The notes beneath the pieces are model-generated. The model was given only the letters and a program-made list of their open reading frames with translations, did no database searches and was not told where the DNA came from. The position numbers were made by a program, and so were the translations under genes. Positions 1 through 9,723 of a stretch of DNA of 64,000 nucleotides are shown piece by piece; position 1 is the stretch's first letter; the number at the start of each line of letters is the position of its first letter. Origin of the DNA: Agrostemma githago (taxonomy: Eukaryota; Streptophyta; Magnoliopsida; Caryophyllales; Caryophyllaceae); NCBI GenBank assembly GCA_958450325.1, contig OY288254.1, positions 32,125,577 through 32,189,576 on the forward strand. The letters are read 5' to 3'.

Positions 1-5
1 GCGGG

Positions 6-35
6 TCCGCCTAATCCAACCCTAAACCCTTTTCC
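6..35 (+). repeat. Left 30-bp inverted arm of the monomer
   Basis: Perfect reverse complement of 160-189 in the same monomer, and of the right arm of the preceding monomer elsewhere in the array. It contains CCCTAAACCC, which is one plant-type telomere heptamer (CCCTAAA) plus the start of a second. Regular variants are CCAACTCTAAACCC (usually in the unit following a short unit) and TTCAACCTTAAATCC or TTGAACCTTAAATCC (for example near 18,774, 20,520, 24,715, 27,052, 30,289 and 32,540). Confidence 0.95.
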
Positions 36-113
36 GTCCCGTATTATGCAGTACCCTACTCTTAAGGTTCAGTGCCCCATCTTTGAATCACATCCACGAC
101 AGGGTTCACCAAT

Positions 114-126
114 ACCCTCTTAGGGT
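114..126. other. Small palindrome in the monomer core
   Basis: ACCCT-CTT-AGGGT, a 5-bp stem with a three-base loop, lies in the middle of the core of nearly every full-length unit. Like the arms it brings AGGGT/ACCCT together in inverted orientation. A variant ACTCTCTTAGGGT is frequent in units with TTACGCAG and weakens the stem. The 85-bp short units lack it. No known function. Confidence 0.6.
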
Positions 127-159
127 TCAGTTTGTTGCGGGTTTAGTGACCTTGAATAA

Positions 160-189
160 GGAAAAGGGTTTAGGGTTGGATTAGGCGGA
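160..189 (-). repeat. Right 30-bp inverted arm of the monomer
   Basis: Exact reverse complement of 6-35. It carries GGAAAAGGGTTTAGGGTTGG, which has four runs of two or three G in 20 bases, so a two-tetrad G-quadruplex is possible on this strand and an i-motif on the other. In the array this arm is followed by the 13-bp junction and then by the left arm of the next unit. Confidence 0.95.
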
Positions 190-232
190 GCCGCGAAGCA
201 GGTCCGCCTAATCCAACCCTAAACCCTTTTCC
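160..232. other. Junction hairpin between monomers 1 and 2 (representative)
   Basis: Right arm 160-189, junction 190-202 and left arm 203-232 of the next unit form a 73-nt inverted repeat. The arms pair perfectly over 30 bp. In the usual junction GCCGCGAAGCGGG, a G-G mismatch is followed by CCGC/GCGG pairing closed by GAA, giving about 34 bp of stem and a three-base loop; this particular copy reads GCAGG on its right side and pairs slightly less well. The tip GCGAAGC is the sequence of the well-known exceptionally stable DNA mini-hairpin d(GCGAAGC). The same structure recurs at nearly every one of the roughly 350 unit boundaries. Extrusion in the cell is inference. Confidence 0.85.
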
Positions 233-2131
233 ATCCCGTCTTATGCAGTACCCTACTCTTAAGGTTCAGTGCCCCATCTTTGAATCACATCCACGACAGG
301 GTTCACCGATACCCTCTTAGGGTTCAGTTTGTTGAGGGTATAGTGACCTTGAATAAGGAAAAGGGTTTAGGGTTGGATTAGGCGAAGCCGCGAAGCGCGT
401 TCGCCTAATCCAACCCTAAACCCTTTTCCGTCCCGTCTTATGCAGTACCCTACTATTAAGGTTCAGTTTCCCATCTTTGAATCACATCCATAACAGGGTT
501 TACCAATACCCTCTTAGGGTTCAGTTTGTTGCGGGGTTAGTGACCTTGAATAAGGAAAAGGGTTTAGGGTTGGATTAGGCGGAGCCGTGAAGCGGGTCCG
601 CCTAATCCAACCCTAAACCCTTTTCCGTCCCGTCTTATGCAGTACCCTACTCTTAAGGTTCAGTGCCCCACCTTTGAATCACATTCACGACAGGGTTCAC
701 CAATACCCTCTTAGGGTTCAGTTTGTTGCGGGTTTAGTGACCTTGAATAAGGAAAAGGGTTTAGGGTTGGATTAGGCGGAGCCGCGAAGCGCGTTCACCT
801 AATCCAACCCTAAACCCTTTTCCGTCCCGTCTTATGCAGTACCCTACTATTAAGGTTCAGTTCCCCATCTTTGAATCACATCCACAACAGGGTTTACCAA
901 TACCCTCTTAGGGTTAAGTTTGTTGCGGGTTTAGTGACCACGAATAAGGAAAAGGGTTTAGGGTTGGATTAGGCGGAGCCGCGAAGCGCGTTCGCCTAAT
1001 CCAACCCTAATCCCTTTTCCGTCCCGTCTTACGCAGTACCCTACTCTTAAGGTTCAGTGCCCCATCTTTGAATCACATCCACGACAGGGTTCACCAATAC
1101 CCTCTTAGGGTTCAGTTTGTTGCGGGTTTAGTGACCATGAATAAGAAAAAGGGTTTAGGGTTGGATTAGGCGGAGCCGCGAAGCGGGTCCGCCTAATCCA
1201 ACCCTAAACCCTTTTCCGTCCCGTATTATGCAGTACCCTACTCTTAAGGTTCAGTGCCCCATCTTTGAATCACATCCACGACAGGGTTCACCAATACCCT
1301 CTTAGGGTTCAGTTTGTTGCGGGTTTAGTGACCATGAATAAGGAAAAGGGTTTAGGGTTGGATTAGGCGGAGCCGCGAAGCGGGTCCACCTAATCCAACC
1401 CTAAACCCTTTTCCGTCCCGTATTATGCAGTACCCTACTCTTAAGGTTCAGTGCCCCATCTTTGAATCACATCCACGACAGGGTTCACCAATACCCTCTT
1501 AGGGTTCAGTTTGTTGCGGGTTTAGTGACCTTGAATAAGGAAAAAAGGGTTTAGGGTTGGATTAGGCGGAGCCGCGAAGCAGGTCCGCCTAATCCAACCC
1601 TAAACCCTTTTCCATCCCGTCTTATGCAGTACCCTACTCTTAAGATTCAGTGCCCCATCTTTGAATCACATCCACGACAGGGTTCACCGATACCCTCTTA
1701 GGGTTCAGTTTGTTGAGGGTATAGTGACCTTGAATAAGGAAAAGGGTTTAGGGTTGGATTAGGCGAAGCCGCGAAGCGCGTTCGCCTAATCCAACCCTAA
1801 ACCCTTTTCCGTCCCGTCTTATGCAATACCCTACTATTAAGGTTCAGTTCCCCATCTTTGAATCACATCCACAACAGGGTTTACCAATACCCTCTTAGGG
1901 TTCAGTTTGTTGCGGGGTTAGTGACCTTGAATAAGGAAAAGGGTTTAGGGTTGGATTAGGCGGAGCCGTGAAGCGGGTCCGCCTAATCCAACCCTAAACC
2001 CTTTTCCGTCCCGTCTTATGCAGTACCCTACTCTTAAGGTTCAGTGCCCCACCTTTGAATCACATTCACGACAGGGTTCACCAATACCCTCTTAGGGTTC
2101 AGTTTGTTGCGGGTTTAGTGACCTTGAATAA

Positions 2132-2204
2132 GGAAAAGGGTTTAGGGTTGGATTAGGCGGACCCGCAAAGCGGGTCCGCCTAATCCAACCCTAAACCCTT
2201 TTCC
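2132..2204. other. Perfect 35-bp junction hairpin, AAA loop
   Basis: The junction core reads GGACCCGCAAAGCGGGTCC, so the usual G-G mismatch has become a C-G pair and the stem is perfect for 35 bp with loop AAA. It lies directly upstream of a short unit. The same form recurs at 3598-3670, 6441-6513 and 12835-12907, each time just before a short unit. Confidence 0.9.
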
Positions 2205-2254
2205 GTCATTGAATAAGGAAAAGGGTTTAGGGTTGGATTAGGCGGAGCCGCGAA
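2170..2254. repeat. 85-bp short unit, type GTCATTGAAT
   Basis: First short unit in the window. Compared with a full monomer it lacks 112 bp of the core, joining the CCGTC that follows the left arm directly to TTGAATAAGG before the right arm. What remains is left arm, a 12- to 13-bp spacer, right arm and junction. This copy and its duplicate at 3636-3720 read GTCATTGAAT at the join; most others read GTCCTTGAAT or GTTCTTGAAT. Confidence 0.9.
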
Positions 2255-3597
2255 GCGCGTTCGCCTAATCCAACCCTAAACCCTTTTCCGTCCCGTCTTA
2301 TGCAGTACCCTACTATTAAGGTTCAGTTCCCCATCTTTGAATCACATCCACAACAGGGTTTACCAATACCCTCTTAGGGTTAAGTTTGTTGCGGGTTTAG
2401 TGACCACGAATAAGGAAAAGGGTTTAGGGTTGGATTAGGCGGAGCCGCGAAGCGCGTTCGCCTAATCCAACCCTAAACCCTTTTCCGTCCCGTCTTACGC
2501 AGTACCCTACTCTTAAGGTTCAGTGCCCCATCTTTGAATCACATCCACGAAAGGGTTCACCAATACCCTCTTAGGGTTCAGTTTTTTGCGGGTTTAGTGA
2601 CCTTGAATAAGGAAAAGGGTTTAGGGTTGGATTAGGCGGAGCCGCGAAGTGGGTCCGCCTAATCCAACCCTAAACCCTTTTCCGTCCCGTCTTACGCAGT
2701 ACCCTACTCTTAAGGTTCAGTGCCCCATCTTTGAATCACATCCACGACAGGGTTCACCAATACCCTCTTAGGGTTCAGTTTGTTGCGGGTTTAGTGACCA
2801 TGAATAAGGAAAAGGGTTTAGGGTTGGATTAGGCGGAGCCGCGAAGAGGGTCCACCTAATCCAACCCTAAACCCTTTTCCGTCCCGTATTATGCAGTACC
2901 CTACTCTTAAGGTTCAGTGCCCCATCTTTGAATCACATCCACGACAGGGTTCACCAATACCCTCTTAGGGTTCAGTTTGTTGCGGGTTTAGTGACCTTGA
3001 ATAAGGAAAAAAGGGTTTAGGGTTGGATTAGGCGGAGCCGCGAAGCAGGTCCGCCTAATCCAACCCTAAACCCTTTTCCATCCCGTCTTATGCAGTACCC
3101 TACTCTTAAGATTCAGTGCCCCATCTTTGAATCACATCCACGACAGGGTTCACCGATACCCTCTTAGGGTTCAGTTTGTTGAGGGTATAGTGACCTTGAA
3201 TAAGGAAAAGGGTTTAGGGTTGGATTAGGCGAAGCCGCGAAGCGCGTTCGCCTAATCCAACCCTAAACCCTTTTCCGTCCCGTCTTATGCAATACCCTAC
3301 TATTAAGGTTCAGTTCCCCATCTTTGAATCACATCCACAACAGGGTTTACCAATACCCTCTTAGGGTTCAGTTTGTTGCGGGGTTAGTGACCTTGAATAA
3401 GGAAAAGGGTTTAGGGTTGGATTAGGCGGAGCCGTGAAGCGGGTCCGCCTAATCCAACCCTAAACCCTTTTCCGTCCCGTCTTATGCAGTACCCTACTCT
3501 TAAGGTTCAGTGCCCCACCTTTGAATCACATTCACGACAGGGTTCACCAATACCCTCTTAGGGTTCAGTTTGTTGCGGGTTTAGTGACCTTGAATAA

Positions 3598-3670
3598 GGA
3601 AAAGGGTTTAGGGTTGGATTAGGCGGACCCGCAAAGCGGGTCCGCCTAATCCAACCCTAAACCCTTTTCC
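3598..3670. other. Perfect 35-bp junction hairpin, AAA loop
   Basis: Copy of the 2132-2204 hairpin, 1,466 bp downstream, again followed at once by a short unit (join at 3671). The symmetrical GGACCC/GGGTCC core is shared by descent with the first copy. Confidence 0.9.
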
Positions 3671-6440
3671 GTCATTGAATAAGGAAAAGGGTTTAGGGTT
3701 GGATTAGGCGGAGCCGCGAAGCGCGTTCGCCTAATCCAACCCTAAACCCTTTTCCGTCCCGTCTTATGCAGTACCCTACTATTAAGGTTCAGTTCCCCAT
3801 CTTTGAATCACATCCACAACAGGGTTTACCAATACCCTCTTAGGGTTAAGTTTGTTGCGGGTTTAGTGACCACGAATAAGGAAAAGGGTTTAGGGTTGGA
3901 TTAGGCGGAGCCGCGAAGCGCGTTCGCCTAATCCAACCCTAAACCCTTTTCCGTCCCGTCTTACGCAGTACCCTACTCTTAAGGTTCAGTGCCCCATCTT
4001 TGAATCACATCCACGACAGGGTTCACCAATACCCTCTTAGGGTTCAGTTTGTTGCGGGTTTAGTGACCATGAATAAGGAAAAGGGTTTAGGGTTGGATTA
4101 GGCGGAGCCGCGAAGCGGGTCCGCCTAATCCAACCCTAAACCCTTTTCCGTCCCGTATTATGCAGTACCCTACTCTTAAGGTTCAGTGCCCCATCTTTGA
4201 ATTACATCCACGACAGGGTTTAGCAATACCCTCTTAGGGTTCAGTTTGTTGCGGGTTCAGTGACCTTGAATAAGGAAAAGGGTTTAGGGTTGGATTAGGC
4301 GGAGCCGCGAAGCAGGTCCGCCTAATCCAACCCTAAACCCTTTTCCGTCCCGTATTATGCAGTACCCTACTCTTAAGGTTCAGTGCCCCATCTTTGAATC
4401 ACATCCACGAAAGGGTTCACCAATACCCTCTTAGGGTTCAGTTTTTTGCGGGTTTAGTGACCTTGAATAAGGAAAAGGGTTTAGGGTTGGATTAGGCGGA
4501 GCCGCGAAGTGGGTCCGCCTAATCCAACCCTAAACCCTTTTCCGTCCCGTCTTACGCAGTACCCTACTCTTAAGGTTCAGTGCCCCATCTTTGAATCACA
4601 TCCACGACAGGGTTCACCAATACCCTCTTAGGGTTCAGTTTGTTGCGGGTTTAGTGACCATGAATAAGGAAAAGGGTTTAGGGTTGGATTAGGCGGAGCC
4701 GCGAAGCGGGTCCGCCTAATCCAACCCTAAACCCTTTTCCGTCCCGTATTATGCAGTACCCTACTCTTAAGGTTCAGTGCCCCATCTTTGAATCACATCC
4801 ACGACAGGGTTCACCAATACCCTCTTAGGGTTCAGTTTGTTGCGGGTTTAGTGACCTTGAATAAGGAAAAGGGTTTAGGGTTGGATTAGGCGGAGCGGCG
4901 AAGCAGGTCCGCCTAATCCAACCCTAAACCCTTTTCCATCCCGTCTTATGCAGTACCCTACTCTTAAGGTTCAGTGCCCCATCTTTGAATCACATCCACG
5001 ACAGGGTTCACCGATACCCTCTTAGGGTTCAGTTTGTTGAGGGTATAGTGACCTTGAATAAGGAAAAGGGTTTAGGGTTGGATTAGGCGAAGCCGCGAAG
5101 CGCGTTCGCCTAATCCAACCCTAAACCCTTTTCCGTCCCGTCTTACGCAGTACCCTACTCTTAAGGTTCAGTGCCCCATCTTTGAATCACATCCACGACA
5201 GGGTTCACCAATACCCTCTTAGGGTTCAGTTTGTTGCGGGTTTAGTGACCATGAATAAGGAAAAGGGTTTAGGGTTGGATTAGGCGGAGCCGCGAAGCGG
5301 GTCCGCCTAATCCAACCCTAAACCCTTTTCCGTCCCGTATTATGCAGTACCCTACTCTTAAGGTTCAGTGCCCCATCTTTGAATCACATCCACGACAGGG
5401 TTCAGCAATACCCTCTTAGGGTTCAGTTTGTTGCGGGTTTAGTGACCTTGAATAAGGAAAAGGGTTTAGGGTTGGATTAGGCGGAGCCGCGAAGCAGGTC
5501 CGCCTAATCCAACCCTAAACCCTTTTCCGTCCCGTATTATGCAGTACCCTACTCTTAAGGTTCAGTGCCCCATCTTTGAATCACATCCACGAAAGGGTTC
5601 ACCAATACCCTCTTAGGGTTCAGTTTTTTGCGGGTTTAGTGACCTTGAATAAGGAAAAGGGTTTAGGGTTGGATTAGGCGGAGCCGCGAAGTGGGTCCGC
5701 CTAATCCAACCCTAAACCCTTTTCCGTCCCGTATTATGCAGTACCCTACTCTTAAGGTTCAGTGCCCCATCTTTGAATCACATCCACGACAGGGTTCACC
5801 AATACCCTCTTAGGGTTCAGTTTTTTGCGGGTTTAGTGACCTTGAATAAGGAAAAGGGTTTAGGGTTGGATTAGGCGGAGCCGCGAAGCAGGTCCGCCTA
5901 ATCCAACCCTAAACCCTTTTCCATCCCGTCTTATGCAGTACCCTACTCTTAAGGTTCAGTGCCCCATCTTTGAATCACATCCACGACAGGGTTCACCGAT
6001 ACCCTCTTAGGGTTCAGTTTGTTGAGGGTATAGTGACCTTGAATAAGGAAAAGGGTTTAGGGTTGGATTAGGCGAAGCCGCGAAGCGCGTTCGCCTAATC
6101 CAACCCTAAACCCTTTACCGTCCCGTCTTATGCAGTACCCTACTATTAAGGTTCAGTTCCCCATCTTTGAATCACATCCACAACAGGGTTTACCAATACC
6201 CTCTTAGGGTTCAGTTTGTTGCGGGGTTAGTGACCTTGAATAAGGAAAAGGTTTTAGGGTTGGATTAGGCGGAGCCGTGAAGCGGGTCCGCCTAATCCAA
6301 CCCTAAACCCTTTTCCGTCCCGTCTTATGCAGTACCCTACTCTTAAGGTTCAGTGCCCCACCTTTGAATCACATTCACGACAGGGTTCACCAATACCCTC
6401 TTAGGGTTCAGTTTGTTGCGGGTTTAGTGACCTTGAATAA

Positions 6441-6513
6441 GGAAAAGGGTTTAGGGTTGGATTAGGCGGACCCGCAAAGCGGGTCCGCCTAATCCAACCC
6501 TAAACCCTTTTCC
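6441..6513. other. Perfect 35-bp junction hairpin, AAA loop
   Basis: Third occurrence of the GGACCCGCAAAGCGGGTCC core with perfect 35-bp arms, immediately before the short unit joined at 6514, which here reads GTCCTTG rather than GTCATTG. Confidence 0.9.
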
Positions 6514-9500
6514 GTCCTTGAATAAGGAAAAGGGTTTAGGGTTGGATTAGGCGGAGCCGCGAAGCGCGTTCGCCTAATCCAACCCTAAACCCTTTTCCGT
6601 CCCGTCTTATGCAGTACCCTACTATTAAGGTTCAGTTCCCCATCTTTGAATCACATCCACAACAGGGTTTACCAATACCCTCTTAGGGTTAAGTTTGTTG
6701 CGGGTTTAGTGACCACGAATAAGGAAAAGGGTTTAGGGATGGATTAGGCGGAGCCGCGAAGCGCGTTCGCCTAATCCAACCCTAAACCCTTTTCCGTCCC
6801 GTCTTACGCAGTACCCTACTCTTAAGGTTCAGTGCCCCATCTTTGAATCACATCCACGACAGGGTTCACCATTACCCTCTTAGGGTTCAGTTTGTTGCGG
6901 GTTTAGTGACCATGAATAAGGAAAAGGGTTTAGGGTTGGATTAGGCGGAGCCGCGAAGCGGGTCCGCCTAATCCAACCCTAAACCCTTTTCCGTCCCGTA
7001 TTATGCAGTACCCTACTCTTAAGGTTCAGTGCCCCATCTTTGAATCACATCCACGACAGGGTTCAGCAATACCCTCTTAGGGTTCAGTTTGTTGCGGGTT
7101 TAGTGACCTTGAATAAGGAAAAGGGTTTAGGGTTGGAATAGGCGGAGCCGCGAAGCAGGTCCGCCTAATCCAACCCTAAACCCTTTTCCGTCCCGTATTA
7201 TGCAGTACCCTACTCTTAAGGTTCAGTGCCCCATCTTTGAATCACATCCACGACAGGGTTCACCAATACCCTCTTAGGGTTTAGTTTGTTGCGGGTTTAG
7301 TGACCTTGAATAAGGAAAAGGGTTTAGGGTTGGATTAGGCGGAGCCGCGAAGCAGGTCCGCCTAATCCAACCCTAAACCCTTTTCCATCCCGTCTTATGC
7401 AGTACCCTACTCTTAAGGTTCAGTGCCCCATCTTTGAATCACATCCACGACAGGGTTCACCGATACCCTCTTAGGGTTCAGTTTGTTGCGGGTTTAGTGA
7501 CCTTGAATAAGGAAAAGGGTTTAGGGTTGGATTAGACGAAGCCGCGAAGCGCGTTCGCCTAATCCAACCCTAAACCCTTTTCCGTCCCGTCTTATGCAGT
7601 ACCCTACTATTAAGGTTCAGTTCCCCATCTTTGAATCACATCCACAACAGGGTTTACCAATACCCTCTTAGGGTTCAGTTTGTTGCGGGGTTAGTGACCT
7701 TGAATAAGGAAAAGGGTTTAGGGTTGGATTAGGCGGAGCCGTGAAGCGGGTCCGCCTAATCCAACCCTAAACCCTTTTCCGTCCCGTCTTATGCAGTACC
7801 CTACTCTTAAGGTTCAGTGCCCCACCTTTGAATCACATTCACGACAGGGTTCACCAATACCCTCTTAGGGTTCAGTTTGTTGCGGGTTTAGTGACCTTGA
7901 ATAAGGAAAAGGGTTTAGGGTTGGATTAGGCGGAGCCGCGAAGCGCGTTCGCCTAATCCAACCCTAAACCCTTTTCCGTCCCGTCTTATGCAGTACCCTA
8001 CTATTAAGGTTCAGTTCCCCATCTTTGAATCACATCCACGACAGGGTTCACCAATAGCCTCTTAGGGTTCAGTTTGTTGCGGGTTTAGTGACCTTGAATA
8101 AGGAAAAGGGTTTAGGGTTGGATTAGGCGGAGCCGTGAAGCGGGTCCGCCTAATCCAACCCTAAACCCTTTTCCTTCCCGTCTTATGCAGTACCCTACTC
8201 TTAAGGATCAGTGCCCCATCTTTGAATCACATCCACGACAGGGTTCACCAATACCCTCTTAGGGTTCAGTTTGTTGCGGGTTTAGTGACCTTGAATAAGG
8301 AAAAGGGTTTAGGGTTGGATTAGGCGGAGCCGCGAAGCGGGTCCGCCTAATCCAACCCTAAACCCTTTTCCGTCCCGTCTTACGCAGTACCCTACTCTTA
8401 AGGTTCGGTGCCCCATCTTTGAATCACATCCACGACAGGGTTCACCAATACCCTCTTAGGGTTCAGTTTGTTGCGGGTTTAGTGACCTTGAATAACGAAA
8501 AGGGTTTAGGGTTGGATTAGGCGGAGCCGCGATGCGCGTTCGCCTAATCCAACCCTAAACCCTTTTCCGTCCCGTCTTATGCAGTACCCTACTATTAAGG
8601 TTCAGTTCCCCATCTTTGAATCACATCCACGACAGGGTTCACCAATAGCCTCCTAGGGTTCAGTTTGTTGCGGGTTTAGTGACCTTGAATAAGGAAAAGG
8701 GTTTAGGGTTGGATTACGCGGAGCCGTGAAGCGGGTCCGCCTAATCCAACCCTAAACCCTTTTCCTTCCCGTCTTATGCAGTACACTACTCTTAAGGATC
8801 AGTGCCCCATCTTTGAATCACATCCACGACAGGGTTCACCAATACCCTCTTAGGGTTCAGTTTGTTGCGGGTTTAGTGACCTTGAATAAGGAAAAGGGTT
8901 TAGGGTTGGATTAGGCGGAGCCGCAGAGCGGGTCCGCCTAATCCAACCTTAAACCCTTTTCCGTCCTTGAATAAGGAAAAGAATTTAGGGTTGGATTAGG
9001 CGGAGCCACGAAGCGGGTTCGCCTAATCCAACCCTAAACCCTTTTCCGTCCCGTCTTATGCAGTACCCTACTCTTAAGGTTCAGTGCCCCATCTTTGAAT
9101 CACATTTACGACAGGGTTCACCAATACCCTCTTAGGGTTAAGTTTGTTGCGGGTTTAGTGACCATGAATAAGTAAAAGGGTTTAGGGTTGGATTAGGCGG
9201 AGCCGCGAAGCGGGTCCGCCTAATCCAACCCTAAACCCTTTTCCGCCCCGTATTATGCAGTACCCTACTCTTAAGGTTCAGTGCCCCATCTTTGAATCAC
9301 ATCCACGACAGGGTTCACCAATATCCTCTTAGGGTTCAGTTTGTTGCGGGTTTAGTGACCTTGAATAAGGAAAGGGGTTTAGGGTTGGATTAGGCGGAGC
9401 CGCGAAGCGGGTCCGCCTAATCCAACCCTAAACCCTTTTCCGTCCCGTCTTACGCAGTACCCTACTCTTAAGGTTCAGTGCCCCATCTTTGAATCACATC

Positions 9501-9650
9501 CACGACAGGGTTCACCAATACTCACTTAGGGTTCAGTTTGTTGCGGGTTTAGTGACCTTGAATAAGGAAAAGGGTTTAGGGTTGGATTAGGCGGAGCCGC
9601 GAAGCGGGTCCGCCTAATCCAACCCTAAACCCTTTTCCGTCCTTGAATAA

Positions 9651-9723
9651 GGAAAAGGGTTTAGAGTTGGATTAGGCGTAGCCGCGAAGCGGGTTTGCCT
9701 AATCCAACTCTAAACCCTTTTCC
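9651..9723. other. Junction hairpin with a compensated arm mutation
   Basis: The right arm has TTTAGAGTTGG (A at 9665 instead of G) and the opposite left arm has CCAACTCTAAA (T at 9709 instead of C). The two positions are paired in the stem, so the change is a compensated G-C to A-T replacement. In most similar junctions only the CCAACTCTAAA side is changed. The pair is duplicated at 15060-15132 through the 5,409-bp duplication. Confidence 0.85.

Larger units (their letters stand above)
1..197. repeat. Reference 197-bp monomer (first copy)
   Basis: This copy is close to the consensus and can serve as a map. Positions 1-5 are the half-junction GCGGG; 6-35 are the left inverted arm, with CCAACCCTAAACCC; 36-159 are the core; 160-189 are the right arm, the exact reverse complement of 6-35; 190-197 are the other half-junction GCCGCGAA. 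The core holds recognisable blocks: TTATGCAGTACCCTACTC, CCCATCTTTGAATCACATCC, a small palindrome at 114-126, and TTTAGTGACCTTGAATAA just before the right arm. Common variant sites across the array are TTATGCAG/TTACGCAG, CTACTCTT/CTACTATT, CAGTGCCCC/CAGTTCCCC, GACCTTGAAT/GACCATGAAT and GGGTTCAGTT/GGGTTAAGTT. G+C is about 50% by hand count. With 30-bp terminal inverted arms and no coding capacity, a single monomer looks like a miniature inverted-repeat element that became tandem; that origin is inference. Confidence 0.95.
1380..3975. repeat. Near-identical copies 1,466 bp apart
   Basis: Private markers repeat at exactly 1,466 bp: the GTCCACC junction at 1380/2846, the AAAAAA run at 1541/3007, and the short-unit point GTCATTGAAT at 2205/3671. 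The spacing equals seven 197-bp monomers, one 85-bp unit and the two extra A bases. Similarity breaks down to the left of about 1,330/2,796 and to the right of about 2,500/3,970, so about 1.2 kb is shared. This looks like a tandem block duplication later disturbed at its ends. Confidence 0.8.
1..7548. repeat. Array segment A: mainly full-length monomers
   Basis: About 37 full-length monomers with only three short units (deletion points near 2,205, 3,671 and 6,514). It is marked by units with CCATCCCGTC and GAGGGTATAGTG (near 230, 1,612, 3,079, 4,938 and 5,920) and by units whose right arm ends GGCGAAG facing a next arm beginning TTCGCC (near 381, 1,763, 3,229 and 6,071). A run of extra adenines (AAAAAA) occurs at 1541-1546 and again at 3007-3012. 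Unit types recur with spacings of 1,182 bp (six monomers, for example the GTTTTTTGCGGG variant near 4,441 and 5,623) and 1,466 bp. No gene is seen. Confidence 0.85.

Noticed and set aside
113..133. Promoter-like or origin-like elements in the core
   Set aside because: No convincing TATA box, consensus origin or A+T-rich unwinding stretch was found in the core; the only symmetry is the 5-bp ACCCT/AGGGT stem.
160..232. Rho-independent transcription terminators
   Set aside because: The G+C-rich hairpin tip is followed by CCTAATCC and not by a T run, and the structure recurs at every monomer without any gene upstream. It is a repeat property.
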